Assembly: GCF_003952505.1 (NCBI RefSeq)
Contig: NZ_CP034450.1
Span: 5,332,001 to 5,396,000 of the forward strand
Source: Mesorhizobium sp. M4B.F.Ca.ET.058.02.1.1
GTDB taxonomy: Bacteria; Pseudomonadota; Alphaproteobacteria; Rhizobiales; Rhizobiaceae
Length of the DNA: 64,000 nucleotides
Direction of reading: 5' to 3'
Part shown: in pieces, positions 9,202 to 18,333 of the stretch
Layout of the letters: every line of letters starts with the position of its first letter
Position numbering within the stretch: position 1 is the first letter of the stretch
Notes under the pieces: generated by a model
What the model saw: the letters and a program-made list of their open reading frames with translations, nothing else
Told to the model about the DNA's origin: nothing
The model's database searches: none
Position numbers and translations under genes: made by a program

Positions 9202-10086
9202 ATGGAAAAACGCGTCACTTTCTCAAGATGGTCGATCGGCATCCTGTTCGCGGTGCCGCAGTTGCTCCTGATCTTCACCTTCTTCTATTGGCCCGCCGGC
9301 CAGGCGGTTTACTGGTCGCTGACGCTGCAGCAACCCTGGGGCGGCGGCAACATCTGGGTCGGGCTCGACAATTTCCGTTCGATCCTCGCCAACACCGACT
9401 ATTGGAACTCGATCACCGCCAGCCTGATCTTTGCCGGCATCAGCACCGGCCTTGCCATGGTCATCGCGTTGGTGCTTGCCACCCTGACCGACCGCCAGCT
9501 TGCCGGCTCACGCCTCTACCGCGTCGTGCTGATCTGGCCTTACGGCATCGCAGCACCTGCGCTGGCGATGGCTTTCCGCTTCATCCTGGCGCCCGAAGCC
9601 GGCTTCATGGCCGCCGTCAACAAGGTCTGGCCAGGCTTCTGGGACCCCGGCCTCAATGGTGCCGACGCCATGGCTTCTGTCATCATCGCGTTCTCCTGGA
9701 AATATGTCGGCTACAACTTCATCTTTTTCCTCGCAGCCCTGCAGGCAATCCCGCGCTCACTGGTCGAGGCGGCGGCGATGGACGGCTCCGGCGTTCTCAG
9801 ACGTTTCCGGGATATCCAGTTCCCGTTGATCACGCCGACAATCTTTTTCCTCCTGGTCATCAACATCACCGAGAGCTTTCAGGATTCCTTCGGCATCGTC
9901 GACATCATGACGGCGGGCGGTCCGGCGAACGCGACCAATCTGATGGTCTACAAGATCTATTCCGACGGCTTCAAAGGCCTCGATTATTCCGGCGCCGCCG
10001 CGCAAAGCATCATACTGATGCTGCTTATCATCGTGCTCACCATCTTCCAGTTCCGCTTCATCGAGCGGCGTGTGCATTACAAGTGA
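9202..10086 (+). CDS. ugpA: sn-Glycerol-3-phosphate ABC transporter permease UgpA
   Basis: A 294-residue MalF-type inner-membrane permease with about six helices. The ABC-contact EAA loop reads LVEAAAMDGSGVLRRFRDI near residues 189-207. Helix one starts at about residue 12. It pairs with UgpE to form the channel for glycerol-3-phosphate. It follows the ugpB hairpin and ends 7 bases before the ugpE start, so it sits within the same operon. Confidence 0.93.
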   Translation: MEKRVTFSRWSIGILFAVPQLLLIFTFFYWPAGQAVYWSLTLQQPWGGGNIWVGLDNFRSILANTDYWNSITASLIFAGISTGLAMVIALVLATLTDRQLAGSRLYRVVLIWPYGIAAPALAMAFRFILAPEAGFMAAVNKVWPGFWDPGLNGADAMASVIIAFSWKYVGYNFIFFLAALQAIPRSLVEAAAMDGSGVLRRFRDIQFPLITPTIFFLLVINITESFQDSFGIVDIMTAGGPANATNLMVYKIYSDGFKGLDYSGAAAQSIILMLLIIVLTIFQFRFIERRVHYK

Positions 10087-10093
10087 GGCGGGC

Positions 10094-11008
10094 ATGGTCG
10101 AGCGCACCCCGATCCTCAACTTGTTCACCCATCTAATCCTGTTCGTCGGCTTCGCATTTTGCGTGGCGCCGTTCATCATCGTCGCGATCGCGGCCTCGCA
10201 TAATCTGAAGGATGTCAACGACGTGCCGATGTCGCTGCTGCCGGGCAGCGACTTCTGGGTCAACATCAAGGCAGCGTGGACGACGGCCGATCTCGGGCCG
10301 AAGCTGTTCAACAGCTTTATCATGGCCGCAGGCGTGGCGGCCGGCAAAGTCATCATCTCGGCGCTCACCGCCTTCTCGATCGTCTACTTCCGTTATCCCG
10401 GCCGCATGCTGATCTTCTGGCTAATATTCGTCACGCTGATGCTGCCGCTGGAAGTGCGCATCGTGCCGACCTACGCGGTCGTCGCCAACGTCATGTCGCC
10501 ATATCAGGCGATCCTCGACGTGACTGGCCTGAGCTGGCTGATCGAGAAGGTCTCGGGGGTGCAGGTCGCACTCAGCCTCGGGCTGCTCAATTCCTATACC
10601 GGCCTTATCATGCCGCTGATCGCCACCGCCACCGGCACGTTCCTCTACCGGCAGTTCTTCCTGACTGTGCCGGACGAACTGACCGAGGCCGCGCGCATGG
10701 ATGGTGCAGGAGCCTTGCGCTTCTTCATCGACATCCTGCTGCCCTCGTCGCGCAACAACATGGCGGCGCTCGGCACAATCATGTTCCTGTGGGCGTGGAA
10801 CCAGTATCTGTGGCCGTTGCTCATCACCACCGATGCCAGCCACGCCACGGCGGTGACCGAGCTCAAGCAACTCATCCCCAATGTCGGCGGCATTCCCGAA
10901 TGGAACATCGCCATGGCCGGCACGCTGATCGTCATGCTGCCGCCGCTCGTCGTCGTCGTGGCCATGCAGCGCTGGTTCGTGCGCGGCCTCATCGCCACAG
11001 AAAAGTAG
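10094..11008 (+). CDS. ugpE: sn-Glycerol-3-phosphate ABC transporter permease UgpE
   Basis: The second permease, 304 residues, MalG type, with about six helices. The EAA loop ([20 protein letters not shown]) lies in the C-terminal half. The ATG at 10094 is preceded by GTGAGG, overlapping the end of ugpA; an upstream in-frame start at 10070 would sit inside ugpA and is rejected. It is 10 bases upstream of ugpC. Confidence 0.93.
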   Translation: MVERTPILNLFTHLILFVGFAFCVAPFIIVAIAASHNLKDVNDVPMSLLPGSDFWVNIKAAWTTADLGPKLFNSFIMAAGVAAGKVIISALTAFSIVYFRYPGRMLIFWLIFVTLMLPLEVRIVPTYAVVANVMSPYQAILDVTGLSWLIEKVSGVQVALSLGLLNSYTGLIMPLIATATGTFLYRQFFLTVPDELTEAARMDGAGALRFFIDILLPSSRNNMAALGTIMFLWAWNQYLWPLLITTDASHATAVTELKQLIPNVGGIPEWNIAMAGTLIVMLPPLVVVVAMQRWFVRGLIATEK

Positions 11009-11018
11009 GGACCAGCCG

Positions 11019-12119
11019 ATGGCCTCGATCACCATTCGCGACGTCTACAAAAGCTACGCCAAGATGCAGGTCGTGCACGGCGTCCACCTCGACATCGCGT
11101 CGGGCGAATTCGTCGTCATCCTCGGGCCGTCGGGCTGCGGCAAGTCCACGCTGCTTCGGATGATCGCCGGGTTGGAGGAGATATCAGGCGGCACGATCGC
11201 CATCGACGGCAAGGTGGTCAACAAGCTCGAGCCGCGCGAGCGCGGCTGCGCCATGGTGTTCCAGAACTACGCGCTCTATCCGCATATGAGCGTTTCGCAG
11301 AACATCGGCTATTCGCTGAAGGTGGCGGGCGTTCCAGCCGCCGAACGCGCTCAGCGCATCCAGGCGGTCGCGCGCATCCTGGAACTGGAGCACTTGCTCG
11401 ACCGGAAGCCGATGGCCTTGTCCGGCGGCCAGCGCCAGCGCGTCGCCATGGGCCGCGCCATGATTCGCGAGCCGAAGGTTTTCCTCTTCGACGAACCGCT
11501 CTCCAATCTCGACGCCAAGCTGCGCGTGCAGATGCGCTCGGAAATCCGCAAGCTGCACCGGCGGCTGAGCGCCACCTCGGTCTTCGTCACCCATGACCAG
11601 GTCGAGGCGATGACGCTGGCAGACCGGCTGGTGGTGATGAATGGCGGCCGTGTCGAACAGGTCGGCACGCCGGCGGAAGTCTACAGCCGCCCGGCGAGCC
11701 GCTTCGTCGCCACCTTCGTCGGCGCGCCGGCGATGAACATGCTGGTAGGCGAGGTCACGCTCGATGGCCTGTCGCTGCTCGGTGGCAGCCGCAAGCTCAA
11801 CGTCTCGCGCGCGGGCCTGCCGGTCGGCAGCAAGATCGCGGTGGGCATCCGGCCGGAGGCCGTGCGCATCGTCGCCCCCGGCACGCCGGGCGCGCTCGAC
11901 GCGACCGTCGACCTGGTCGAAGAGCTCGGTGCCGGGCGGGTCATCTATGTCGATCTCGACGGTGCGGCGTTTTCGGTAGTGACGTCGGAAACCGTCCATC
12001 CCGCGCCGGGCAGCGCCGTCGGCCTGCAGTTCTCCGAGGCCGACCTGCACTTCTTCTCGTCCGAGACGGGAAGCCGCCTTGACGTCTTCAAGGCGTCGAT
12101 GCCGGTGCCGGCGCTCTGA
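11019..12119 (+). CDS. ugpC: sn-Glycerol-3-phosphate ABC transporter ATP-binding protein UgpC
   Basis: A 366-residue ATPase of the MalK/UgpC class. Walker [10 protein letters not shown] is at 36-44, the signature is LSGGQRQRV, Walker B is VFLFDEP followed by LSNLD, and the switch histidine is in VTHDQ. A C-terminal TOBE/MalK-like regulatory domain covers about 235-366. It powers the UgpA/UgpE channel. It comes directly after ugpE and 67 bases before the phosphoesterase gene. Confidence 0.94.
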   Translation: MASITIRDVYKSYAKMQVVHGVHLDIASGEFVVILGPSGCGKSTLLRMIAGLEEISGGTIAIDGKVVNKLEPRERGCAMVFQNYALYPHMSVSQNIGYSLKVAGVPAAERAQRIQAVARILELEHLLDRKPMALSGGQRQRVAMGRAMIREPKVFLFDEPLSNLDAKLRVQMRSEIRKLHRRLSATSVFVTHDQVEAMTLADRLVVMNGGRVEQVGTPAEVYSRPASRFVATFVGAPAMNMLVGEVTLDGLSLLGGSRKLNVSRAGLPVGSKIAVGIRPEAVRIVAPGTPGALDATVDLVEELGAGRVIYVDLDGAAFSVVTSETVHPAPGSAVGLQFSEADLHFFSSETGSRLDVFKASMPVPAL

Positions 12120-12186
12120 TCAAGCGCTCGGCCGGCTGCGATGGACGGCAAGGCAACTCCCTGTCCGATCGAAGAAGGGTCGCGCA

Positions 12187-12984
12187 ATGAAAGTCATCCA
12201 GGTCACCGACGTCCATCTCGGCCGGCGCGGCGAGATCCGCTTTGGCGCTGACCTGCACGAGCGGCTCGACCGCTGCATCGACCATATCAATGCCCGCCAC
12301 GGCGATGCGGCACTTTGCGTCTTCACCGGTGACCTGACCGAATCCGGCGAGGCGCAGAGCTATGCCGACCTCCAATCAGCCCTGGCGCGGCTTTCAGTCC
12401 CATATCGGCTGCTGCCCGGCAATCACGACAGGCGCGCCAACCTGGTCGCGGCTTTTGCCGGAAATCCAACCGACGAGAATGGCTTCGTGCAGTCGGTCTT
12501 CGACACGCAGGAAGCATCGCTGCTGTTCCTCGACAGCCTGGCCGAGGGCCGCGTCACCGGCGAATTATGCGACAGGCGGCTGGCCTGGCTGGATGCCAGG
12601 CTCGGCGAGGCGGCGGGCCGCCGGGCCTATATCTTCCTGCATCATCCGCCGATCGAGCTTGGCCTCGAGCTGCTCGATCCGCTCGGGCTCGAACAGCCGC
12701 ATCGGCTGCTCGAGGTCCTGACGCGGCACGGCAATGTCCGCTACATCTTCTTCGGCCATGTCCATCGCGACATAGCCGGCACAGTCGCCGGCATTCCGTT
12801 TGCCGCGCAGCGCGGATTGCACGCCCGCTTCGTGCTCGACTTGGTGGGCGGCGAAGTTGTCGAGCAGGCGCCGCCCGCCTATTCGATTATCCACATCGAT
12901 GGGCAGCGCGTCGTCGTGCACAGCCACGATTTTCTGGAGACCTGGCCACTCTGGTCGCCGGCGACGGGCGAGCGGGTACGTTAA
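12187..12984 (+). CDS. Metallophosphoesterase, GpdQ/CpdA-like phosphodiesterase
   Basis: A 265-residue calcineurin-like enzyme with the full two-metal site: D8 and H10 in TDVHLG, D49 in TGDLTESG, N79 and H80 in PGNHDRR, then LHHPP and GHVHRD. This is the class III phosphodiesterase family, which includes CpdA (cAMP) and GpdQ (glycerophosphodiesters). Its place at the end of a ugp operon suggests it hydrolyses glycerophosphodiesters brought in by UgpBAEC to glycerol-3-phosphate and an alcohol, the job of the unrelated UgpQ in E. coli. Cytoplasmic, since there is no signal peptide. The substrate is inferred. The upstream in-frame start at 12079 lies inside ugpC and is rejected. Confidence 0.87.
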   Translation: MKVIQVTDVHLGRRGEIRFGADLHERLDRCIDHINARHGDAALCVFTGDLTESGEAQSYADLQSALARLSVPYRLLPGNHDRRANLVAAFAGNPTDENGFVQSVFDTQEASLLFLDSLAEGRVTGELCDRRLAWLDARLGEAAGRRAYIFLHHPPIELGLELLDPLGLEQPHRLLEVLTRHGNVRYIFFGHVHRDIAGTVAGIPFAAQRGLHARFVLDLVGGEVVEQAPPAYSIIHIDGQRVVVHSHDFLETWPLWSPATGERVR

Positions 12985-13034
12985 GGCGTGTCGATATTCA
13001 GGCGGTGCCGGCCTGATCTGAATCTCAACACGCC
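12985..13034. repeat. Short palindromic element, ends-only copy
   Basis: An imperfect palindrome beginning GGCGTGTCGATATTCAGG and closing with CCTGATCTGAATCTCAACAC plus GCC. It fills almost all the space between two convergent genes and probably folds into a hairpin that ends both transcripts. Its termini match those of the 142-bp element at 28052-28193, without the internal core, so it looks like a deleted or minimal copy. Confidence 0.7.
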
Positions 13035-13047
13035 TTGGCTTGGAAGC

Positions 13048-14130
13048 TCAGGCAAAAACATGCGCTTTGCCGGAGACGGTCAGCCGCACGATCTCGCCAA
13101 GCGCCGGCGCGTCGATGCCGGGCTTGCGCAGGATCAGCGGCGTGTTGCCGATCGCCGCCGCGTCCGGCGGGTCGGGGCTGTTCAGGAGCCGCACGGCGAT
13201 CGTGCACATCGAGCCGGCGAATTCGGATTCCGTCACCTCGCCGAACAGCATGTCCGGGGTTCCCGACATGCCTTCACGCGAGGTCCGTTTCAACAGCACC
13301 TGTTCCGGCCTCAGCATGATTCGGGCGACATCGCGGCGTTCGGCTGTGTCGACGGCGATGCGGCCGAGCGGCGAGATAGCGAAACCGTCGGCGATCTTCG
13401 CCGGCAGAATGATGGCATCGCCAAGGAACTCTGCGACCATCCTGTCCTTCGGCCGGAAATAGAGTTCGCGCGGCGTGCCGACCTGCGAGAAAAGCCCGTC
13501 GCGCATCACCGCGACCTGGCTGGCGAAGGACAGCGCCTCGGCCTGGTCGTGGGTGACGAGGATGGTGGTGATCCCGGCGGCTTCCAGCAACTCGGCCACT
13601 GCCTTGCGCATGGAGGCGCGCAAGCCGGTATCGAGGGCCGAGAACGGCTCGTCAAGCAGCATCAGGCGCGGCTTCATGGCCATGGCGCGGGCGAGCGCCA
13701 CGCGCTGCTGCTGGCCGCCGGAGAGCTCGTGCGGGCGGCGCTTCAGGATCGCCTTGTCGAGCCCGACGATATAGGCGAGCTCGACGATGTGCTCGGCACG
13801 CTTCTCGGCGTTTCGCGCCAGGCCGAAGCCGATATTGTCGGCGATGGTGAGATGCGGGAACAACGCCCCGTCCTGCGCGACCACGCCGATGCCGCGCCGG
13901 TGCGCCGGCACGGCAGCGCCGCCATTGGCCAGCACCTCGCCATCGAGCACGATCTTGCCCCGGTCCGGCGCCTCGAAGCCGGCGATCAGCCTGAGCAAGG
14001 TGGTCTTGCCGCATCCGGATGGCCCGACGATCGCCGTGCGGCTGCCGCTCTCGACGCTGAGGTCAACGCCGGCCAGCGCCGCCACCGGGCCGTAGTGCTT
14101 GGCCACGCCAGACAGTTCCAGGAAGCTCAT
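13048..14130 (-). CDS. fbpC: Ferric iron ABC transporter ATP-binding protein
   Basis: A 360-residue ATPase with Walker [10 protein letters not shown] at 36-44, signature [14 protein letters not shown], Walker B LMLLDEP and FSALD, and switch [10 protein letters not shown]-terminal FbpC-type accessory domain follows. Its ATG (14128-14130) overlaps the stop of the permease gene by 4 bases, so the two are translationally coupled. The open frame continues far upstream of 14130, but only as an out-of-frame shadow of the permease. It energises FbpB. Confidence 0.93.
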   Translation of the reverse strand: MSFLELSGVAKHYGPVAALAGVDLSVESGSRTAIVGPSGCGKTTLLRLIAGFEAPDRGKIVLDGEVLANGGAAVPAHRRGIGVVAQDGALFPHLTIADNIGFGLARNAEKRAEHIVELAYIVGLDKAILKRRPHELSGGQQQRVALARAMAMKPRLMLLDEPFSALDTGLRASMRKAVAELLEAAGITTILVTHDQAEALSFASQVAVMRDGLFSQVGTPRELYFRPKDRMVAEFLGDAIILPAKIADGFAISPLGRIAVDTAERRDVARIMLRPEQVLLKRTSREGMSGTPDMLFGEVTESEFAGSMCTIAVRLLNSPDPPDAAAIGNTPLILRKPGIDAPALGEIVRLTVSGKAHVFA

Positions 14131-15704
14131 CGTCCGGCCATCCTCTTCGACTGGACATAGAGCAGCCAGGTCAGCGGCAGCGACATCGCCACCATGATGA
14201 AGGCATAGGGGGCGGCCGAGGCATAATCGATCTCGCCGCTGTAGGACCAGAAGGCCATGGCCAGCGTGCGGGTGCCGTTCGGCGCCAGCATCTGGGTGGC
14301 GGTGAGTTCGTTCATGATGCCGAGCGCCACAAGCGCCATGCCGGCGGCGGCACCCGGCGCTGAAAGCCGGATGGTCGTCGACCACAGTGCCTTGAGCGGC
14401 GCCCTGCCGAGGCTCGAGGCGGCGCGTTCGAGCTCGACCGGCGCCTGCGCGATCGAAGCCCTGAGGCTGACCAAAGCGCGCGGCAGGAACATCAGCGCGT
14501 AGGCGAAGAGGATGGTGAAGAGCGTCTGGTAGAGCGGCATGGCGACGCGCACGGTTATGGTAACCAGCGCCAACGCGATGACGACGCCGGGCAGCGAGCC
14601 GACGATATAATTGCAGCCCTCGAGCAGGCGCTGCAGCGGCCCTGGCGCGCGGATCGAAATCCAGGCCATCGGCATGGCGGCGATGGTGGCGAGCAGCGCG
14701 CCGGCCATCGCCAGGAACAGCGTCTGGCCGAGTGCCAGGCTGATTTCGTCGAGGCGCCAGACCTCGGCGCCGCCGGCCACGAGCCAGCGGCCGATGGTGA
14801 TGAAGGGCACGCCCAGCGAAAGCAGCGAGGCGATGGCCGGCAGCGCCAGGCAAGGCAGCGTGGCGCGGCCGAGGCTGGCGCGCCGCTGCTGGCGGGCCGC
14901 CCCAGAGCCGACGCGGGCATAGCGCTCCTCGCCGCGCACCAGCACCTCCAGGGCGAGCAGCACGAAGCAGCATGTCACCAGCACGGCGGCGAGCATGTTG
15001 GCGGCCGGCCCGTTGAAGGTCGACTGGAACTGGTCGACGATCGCCGTGGTGAAGGTGTCGAACCGGATGAAGACATAGAGGCCGTATTCGGCCAACAGAT
15101 GCAGGCCGACCAGCAACGAACCGCCGCAAATGGCCAATCTGAGCTGCGGCAGCACGACGCGCGCGAAGACCCGCCACGGACCGAGCCCAAGGGCGGCGGC
15201 CGCGTCCTCCAGTGCGGGGTCGAGCCGGCGCAGCGCTGCGGAGATGGGCAGATAGAGGAATGGAAAATAGGCGATGACGGAGACGAGAACGCCGGCCCAC
15301 AGGCCGTGCAGTCCCGGCACCAGGCTGATCCAGGCATAGGAATGTACGAAGGCCGGAATGGCGAGCGGCGCCACCGACAGCCAGGCCCACAGGCGGGCGC
15401 CGGGCAGGTCGCTGCGCTCGGTCAGCCAGGCCAGCGCCACCGAAAGGACGATGGAGATCGGAACCGCCAGCGCCACCAGCAGGATCGTGTTGATCAGGAG
15501 GTCGCCGACGCGCGGACGGAAGATCAGCGCCGAGACCGTCTCCCAGCCGGTCTGGACCGCGATCCAGATGATGAAGGCCAGCGGCAGCAGCGCAAGCAGC
15601 GAGACCAAAGCGGCGGCAAGCAGGATCCAGGACGTCGATCGCCGGCGTCGCGGGCGCCCCGCCGCCGGCAGGCCCGAATGGATGAGGTCGACCGCCGCTT
15701 GCAT
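14127..15704 (-). CDS. fbpB: Ferric iron ABC transporter permease (fused double permease)
   Basis: A 525-residue inner-membrane protein with two tandem binding-protein-dependent permease domains, giving about twelve helices. The first EAA-like loop ([20 protein letters not shown]) lies in the N-terminal half and the second ([19 protein letters not shown]) in the C-terminal half. A single fused polypeptide forming both halves of the channel is typical of SfuB/FbpB ferric transporters. The gene lies 175 bases after fbpA, across a GC-rich hairpin, and overlaps fbpC by 4 bases. Confidence 0.93.
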   Translation of the reverse strand: MQAAVDLIHSGLPAAGRPRRRRSTSWILLAAALVSLLALLPLAFIIWIAVQTGWETVSALIFRPRVGDLLINTILLVALAVPISIVLSVALAWLTERSDLPGARLWAWLSVAPLAIPAFVHSYAWISLVPGLHGLWAGVLVSVIAYFPFLYLPISAALRRLDPALEDAAAALGLGPWRVFARVVLPQLRLAICGGSLLVGLHLLAEYGLYVFIRFDTFTTAIVDQFQSTFNGPAANMLAAVLVTCCFVLLALEVLVRGEERYARVGSGAARQQRRASLGRATLPCLALPAIASLLSLGVPFITIGRWLVAGGAEVWRLDEISLALGQTLFLAMAGALLATIAAMPMAWISIRAPGPLQRLLEGCNYIVGSLPGVVIALALVTITVRVAMPLYQTLFTILFAYALMFLPRALVSLRASIAQAPVELERAASSLGRAPLKALWSTTIRLSAPGAAAGMALVALGIMNELTATQMLAPNGTRTLAMAFWSYSGEIDYASAAPYAFIMVAMSLPLTWLLYVQSKRMAGR

Positions 15705-15814
15705 CAGACCGGACGCCGCGCCGCATCGGCCCGCGGACGAAGGTGGCCGAAGGCGCGCTGATCGCAGCCAGGAACGCAGCTTGTCGTCATCGACGATGCC
15801 ATCTCTAAAACAGA

Positions 15815-15849
15815 GCGCTCCCGCGGAAAGCGAAGTCCCGCAGGAGCGC
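15815..15849 (-). promoter_or_regulatory. Intercistronic hairpin between fbpA and fbpB
   Basis: Inverted repeat with arms GCGCTCCCGCGG at 15815-15826 and CCGCAGGAGCGC at 15838-15849, one mismatch, 11-base loop. Read on the minus strand it follows the fbpA stop by about 30 bases and is followed by TCTGTTTTA. It could be a leaky terminator or an mRNA stabiliser that limits permease expression relative to the binding protein. Confidence 0.65.
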
Positions 15850-15879
15850 AGTCGGTTGCCCTTTTAGGACGAACGCGAA

Positions 15880-16887
15880 CTAAAGCAAGCCGGCTGCCGT
15901 CATCAGATCGGTCACTTTCTTGGAGTTCAGCGTCGTCGGATCGACTTTCGGCGCCTGCAGGTCGGCCAGCGGCACCAGCTTTGGGTTGGAGTCAGCGCCC
16001 TTGCCGACCGCGTATTCGAAGGAGGTGCCGTTCTTCAGCACGTCCTGGCCACCTTTGCCGGTCACCCATTTCAGGAACGCCTGGGCTTCCTTCGGGTACT
16101 TGCTCGAAGCCAGCACGCCGCCGCCGGAGATCGAAACGAAGGCGCCCGGATCCTGGTTCTTGAAATAGTGGAGCGCGACGTTCTTGCTGTTCTCGCCGGT
16201 CTTGGCCTGATCGCCGAAATAGTAATAGTGGTAGATCACGCCGCCTTCGATCTCGCCAGCATTGACCGCCTTCATCACGGTGTTGTTGCCCTTGTAGGCG
16301 GTGAAGTTCTCCTTCATCGCCTTCAGCCAGTCGGTCGTGGCGGGCTCGCCCTTCAGCTGTAGCAGCGCGCTGACGATGGCCTGGAAATCGGCGCCCGATG
16401 GAGAGGCGGCCCAGCGGCCCTTCCAGCTCGGATCGGCGAGGTCGATCAGTGACTTGGGCAACTGGTCTTCCTTGAGCTTGGTCTTGTCATAGGCAAAGAC
16501 GGTGCTGCGGGCGGCAACGCCGACCCATTTGCCGGTGGCCGGCTGGTACTCCTGCGGCACCTGCGCCAGCGTGTCGGCGTCGACCGGCGCGAACAGGCCG
16601 GCAGCCTCAACGAGCGCCATGGCGGGCGAATTCTCGGTCAGGAACACATCGGCTGGCGAGGCCGCGCCCTCGGCGACGATCTGGTTGGAGAAATCGCTGT
16701 CGCCGCCATTGCGCAGCGTGACCTTGATGCCGGTTTCCTTGGTGAAGCCAGCTGCCCATTCCTTGGCCAGGCTCTCGTGCTGGGCGTTGTAGACGACGAT
16801 GCCGGCATCCTCGGCAATGGCCGGGGCGGCAAACAGGCCGAGCGCCAGCACCGTGGCGCCGGCAAGCGTGGAAAGGGCTATTCTCAT
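15880..16887 (-). CDS. fbpA: Ferric iron ABC transporter, periplasmic iron-binding protein
   Basis: A 335-residue periplasmic protein with a signal peptide at 1-25 (cleaved after APAIA). It belongs to the FbpA/AfuA/IdiA iron-binding family. The mature protein begins EDAGIVVYNAQH, and the iron-ligand tyrosine cluster GVIYHYYYFGDQ is near residues 218-229, as in the transferrin-like FbpA site. The start at 16887 has GAGGAC upstream; an in-frame start at 16938 would overlap the operator. First gene of fbpABC, probably repressed by RirA when iron is plentiful, because an exact iron-responsive operator lies 55 bases upstream. Confidence 0.93.
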   Translation of the reverse strand: MRIALSTLAGATVLALGLFAAPAIAEDAGIVVYNAQHESLAKEWAAGFTKETGIKVTLRNGGDSDFSNQIVAEGAASPADVFLTENSPAMALVEAAGLFAPVDADTLAQVPQEYQPATGKWVGVAARSTVFAYDKTKLKEDQLPKSLIDLADPSWKGRWAASPSGADFQAIVSALLQLKGEPATTDWLKAMKENFTAYKGNNTVMKAVNAGEIEGGVIYHYYYFGDQAKTGENSKNVALHYFKNQDPGAFVSISGGGVLASSKYPKEAQAFLKWVTGKGGQDVLKNGTSFEYAVGKGADSNPKLVPLADLQAPKVDPTTLNSKKVTDLMTAAGLL

Positions 16888-16942
16888 GGGCGTCGTCCTC
16901 GATCTGATGGTCTTGGTTGGCACGGCTGCACCTACCAATACC

Positions 16943-16957
16943 TGATTAAGCTAGTCA
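16943..16957 (-). promoter_or_regulatory. Iron-responsive operator (RirA-type IRO box)
   Basis: TGATTAAGCTAGTCA is an exact TGA-N9-TCA, the IRO motif recognised by RirA in rhizobia. It lies upstream of fbpA, the expected target. Whether RirA or another iron regulator binds it here is inferred. Confidence 0.65.
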
Positions 16958-17044
16958 ACATTTCAGGCCTGCTTCATTCGGTCGCCGGGCGCAACCTTTC
17001 GTGATTTTGCGGCACTTTGGCTTGGACATTATTTCGCCGGCCAC

Positions 17045-17070
17045 GTAACAAATCAGCGCCGAGGCGCGAA
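17045..17070 (+). promoter_or_regulatory. Candidate ECF (SigF/EcfF-type) promoter
   Basis: GTAACA at 17045-17050, 16 bases, then CGAA at 17067-17070. This closely resembles the GTAACC-N16-CGAA element of Caulobacter SigF-dependent promoters. It is directly upstream of a SigF-like gene, so self-regulation is likely. The implied transcript start would leave a leader of only about 14 bases before the GTG, which is short. Confidence 0.5.
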
Positions 17071-17090
17071 CATCGGGGGAGAAAACTCTT

Positions 17091-17627
17091 GTGACCGGCA
17101 ACAACGAGGCCGAGCTTTCCCGGTTGCTCAAGGCCGCGATCGCGGGAGACGAAACGGCTTACGCCGGCTTTCTAACGCGGACGGCCGCTCTCGTGCGCGG
17201 CTTTGCCCGGCGCAAGATCGTTCAGGGCGGGGTCGACCCCGAGGATGTCGTGCAGGAAACCTTGCTGGCCATTCACGTCAAACGGCATACCTGGCGCCAG
17301 GACGCGCCGGTGCTGCCATGGATCTACGCCATTGCGCGCTTCAAGCTGATCGACGCCTTCCGGCGGCGCGGGCGGCGCATCGAGGTCGAGATCGACGAGA
17401 TCGCCGAGACCTTCGCCGAGCCGGAAACCGAGACGGTGAGCGAACGCGACATCAACCGCGTGCTGGAGAGCTTGCCGCCGGCGCAGCGCTCGGTGGTCTC
17501 GGCGGTGTCGGTCGAGGGCCGCTCGATCGGCGAGACGGCGGCGAAATTCGGTATCAGCGAGACGGCGGTCAGGGTGTCGCTGCATCGCGGCCTTGCCGCC
17601 ATAGCCAAACGGTTCGGACGACAGTGA
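17091..17627 (+). CDS. ECF RNA polymerase sigma factor, SigF/EcfF type
   Basis: A 178-residue extracytoplasmic-function sigma factor. Sigma region 2 (about 22-90) contains DPEDVVQETLLAIHVKRHTW and the DNA-melting segment; region 4 (about 115-175) contains the helix-turn-helix around SIGETAAKFGISETAVRVSL. The start is GTG, with GGGGGA about 10 bases upstream. One base separates its stop from the anti-sigma gene, so they are co-transcribed and probably coupled. The partner is an NrsF/DUF1109 protein, as in Caulobacter SigF and Bradyrhizobium EcfF, whose systems answer to chromate, cadmium or reactive oxygen or chlorine species. The inducer here is not known. Confidence 0.92.
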   Translation: MTGNNEAELSRLLKAAIAGDETAYAGFLTRTAALVRGFARRKIVQGGVDPEDVVQETLLAIHVKRHTWRQDAPVLPWIYAIARFKLIDAFRRRGRRIEVEIDEIAETFAEPETETVSERDINRVLESLPPAQRSVVSAVSVEGRSIGETAAKFGISETAVRVSLHRGLAAIAKRFGRQ

Positions 17628-17628
17628 C

Positions 17629-18267
17629 ATGAGGACCGAGGATCTCATCAAGGCGCTCGACGCCGATGTCCGCGGCAAGGCGATGCCGCTCGGCTCCGCC
17701 TGGTGGATGGCCATCGCGGCGGCGGGGGCAATCGCGGCGGCGGTGTTCTGGCTAACCATCGGTCCGCGTCCCGATCTCATGTCGGCCATGCACACCATGC
17801 GGTTCCTGTCCAAATTCGTCTTCACCATCGCGCTCGCCGTCAGCGCCTTCGTGTTGATCCGGGCCCTGTCGAGCCCCGGTGCGCCGACCTCCCGGGCGAT
17901 GGCGTGGATGGCCGTCGCGCCCGTGTTGGTGGCCGTGGCGGTGATCCTCGAACTTTTCGTGGTGCCCCGGGTCGAATGGGGCACGCGGCTGGTCGGCTCC
18001 AACATGATGATCTGCATGACCTTCATCCCGCTGATCGGCCTCGGGCCGCTCGCCGTCTTCCTGAGGATGCTGCGCCATGGCGCTCCGACGCGGCCGGTGC
18101 TGGCGGGCGCGGTCGCCGGCCTGCTCGCCGGCGGAGTATCGGCGACCTTCTATGCCGTGCACTGCTTCGACGACTCTCCGCTTTTCGTCGCCACCTGGTA
18201 CACGATCGCGGTTATCATCCTCACCGGCCTCGGAGCGCTCGGCGGGCGGTTCTTCGTACGCTGGTAG
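17629..18267 (+). CDS. nrsF: NrsF/OsrA-type membrane anti-sigma factor (DUF1109)
   Basis: A 212-residue protein of about six transmembrane helices after a short cytoplasmic amino end (MRTEDLIKALDADV), which would hold the sigma factor. Two cysteines stand alone at C129 (MMICMTF) and C179 (AVHCFDD). This paired spacing is the hallmark of NrsF and OsrA, where cysteine chemistry triggers sigma release. It is directly downstream of its sigma gene with a 1-base gap. The role is assigned from family and pairing. Confidence 0.9.
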   Translation: MRTEDLIKALDADVRGKAMPLGSAWWMAIAAAGAIAAAVFWLTIGPRPDLMSAMHTMRFLSKFVFTIALAVSAFVLIRALSSPGAPTSRAMAWMAVAPVLVAVAVILELFVVPRVEWGTRLVGSNMMICMTFIPLIGLGPLAVFLRMLRHGAPTRPVLAGAVAGLLAGGVSATFYAVHCFDDSPLFVATWYTIAVIILTGLGALGGRFFVRW

Positions 18268-18294
18268 CGCCGCGCACACCGATCCTTAATCATG

Positions 18295-18312
18295 CCGGCA
18301 ATTGTTTGCCGG
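18295..18312 (+). terminator. Possible terminator hairpin after nrsF
   Basis: CCGGCAA-TTGT-TTGCCGG is a perfect 7-bp stem with a 4-base loop, 27 bases after the nrsF stop. No T-run follows (TTAGCAT), so it is at best a weak or Rho-assisted terminator. Confidence 0.35.
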
Positions 18313-18333
18313 TTAGCATCGTCGCTTGCGTCC

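Noticed and set aside
13048..15726. A single 892-codon frame that appears to fuse an extra N-terminal region to FbpC
   Set aside because: The upstream 530 codons are an out-of-frame shadow of the fbpB permease. The true FbpC starts at 14130, overlapping the fbpB stop by 4 bases.
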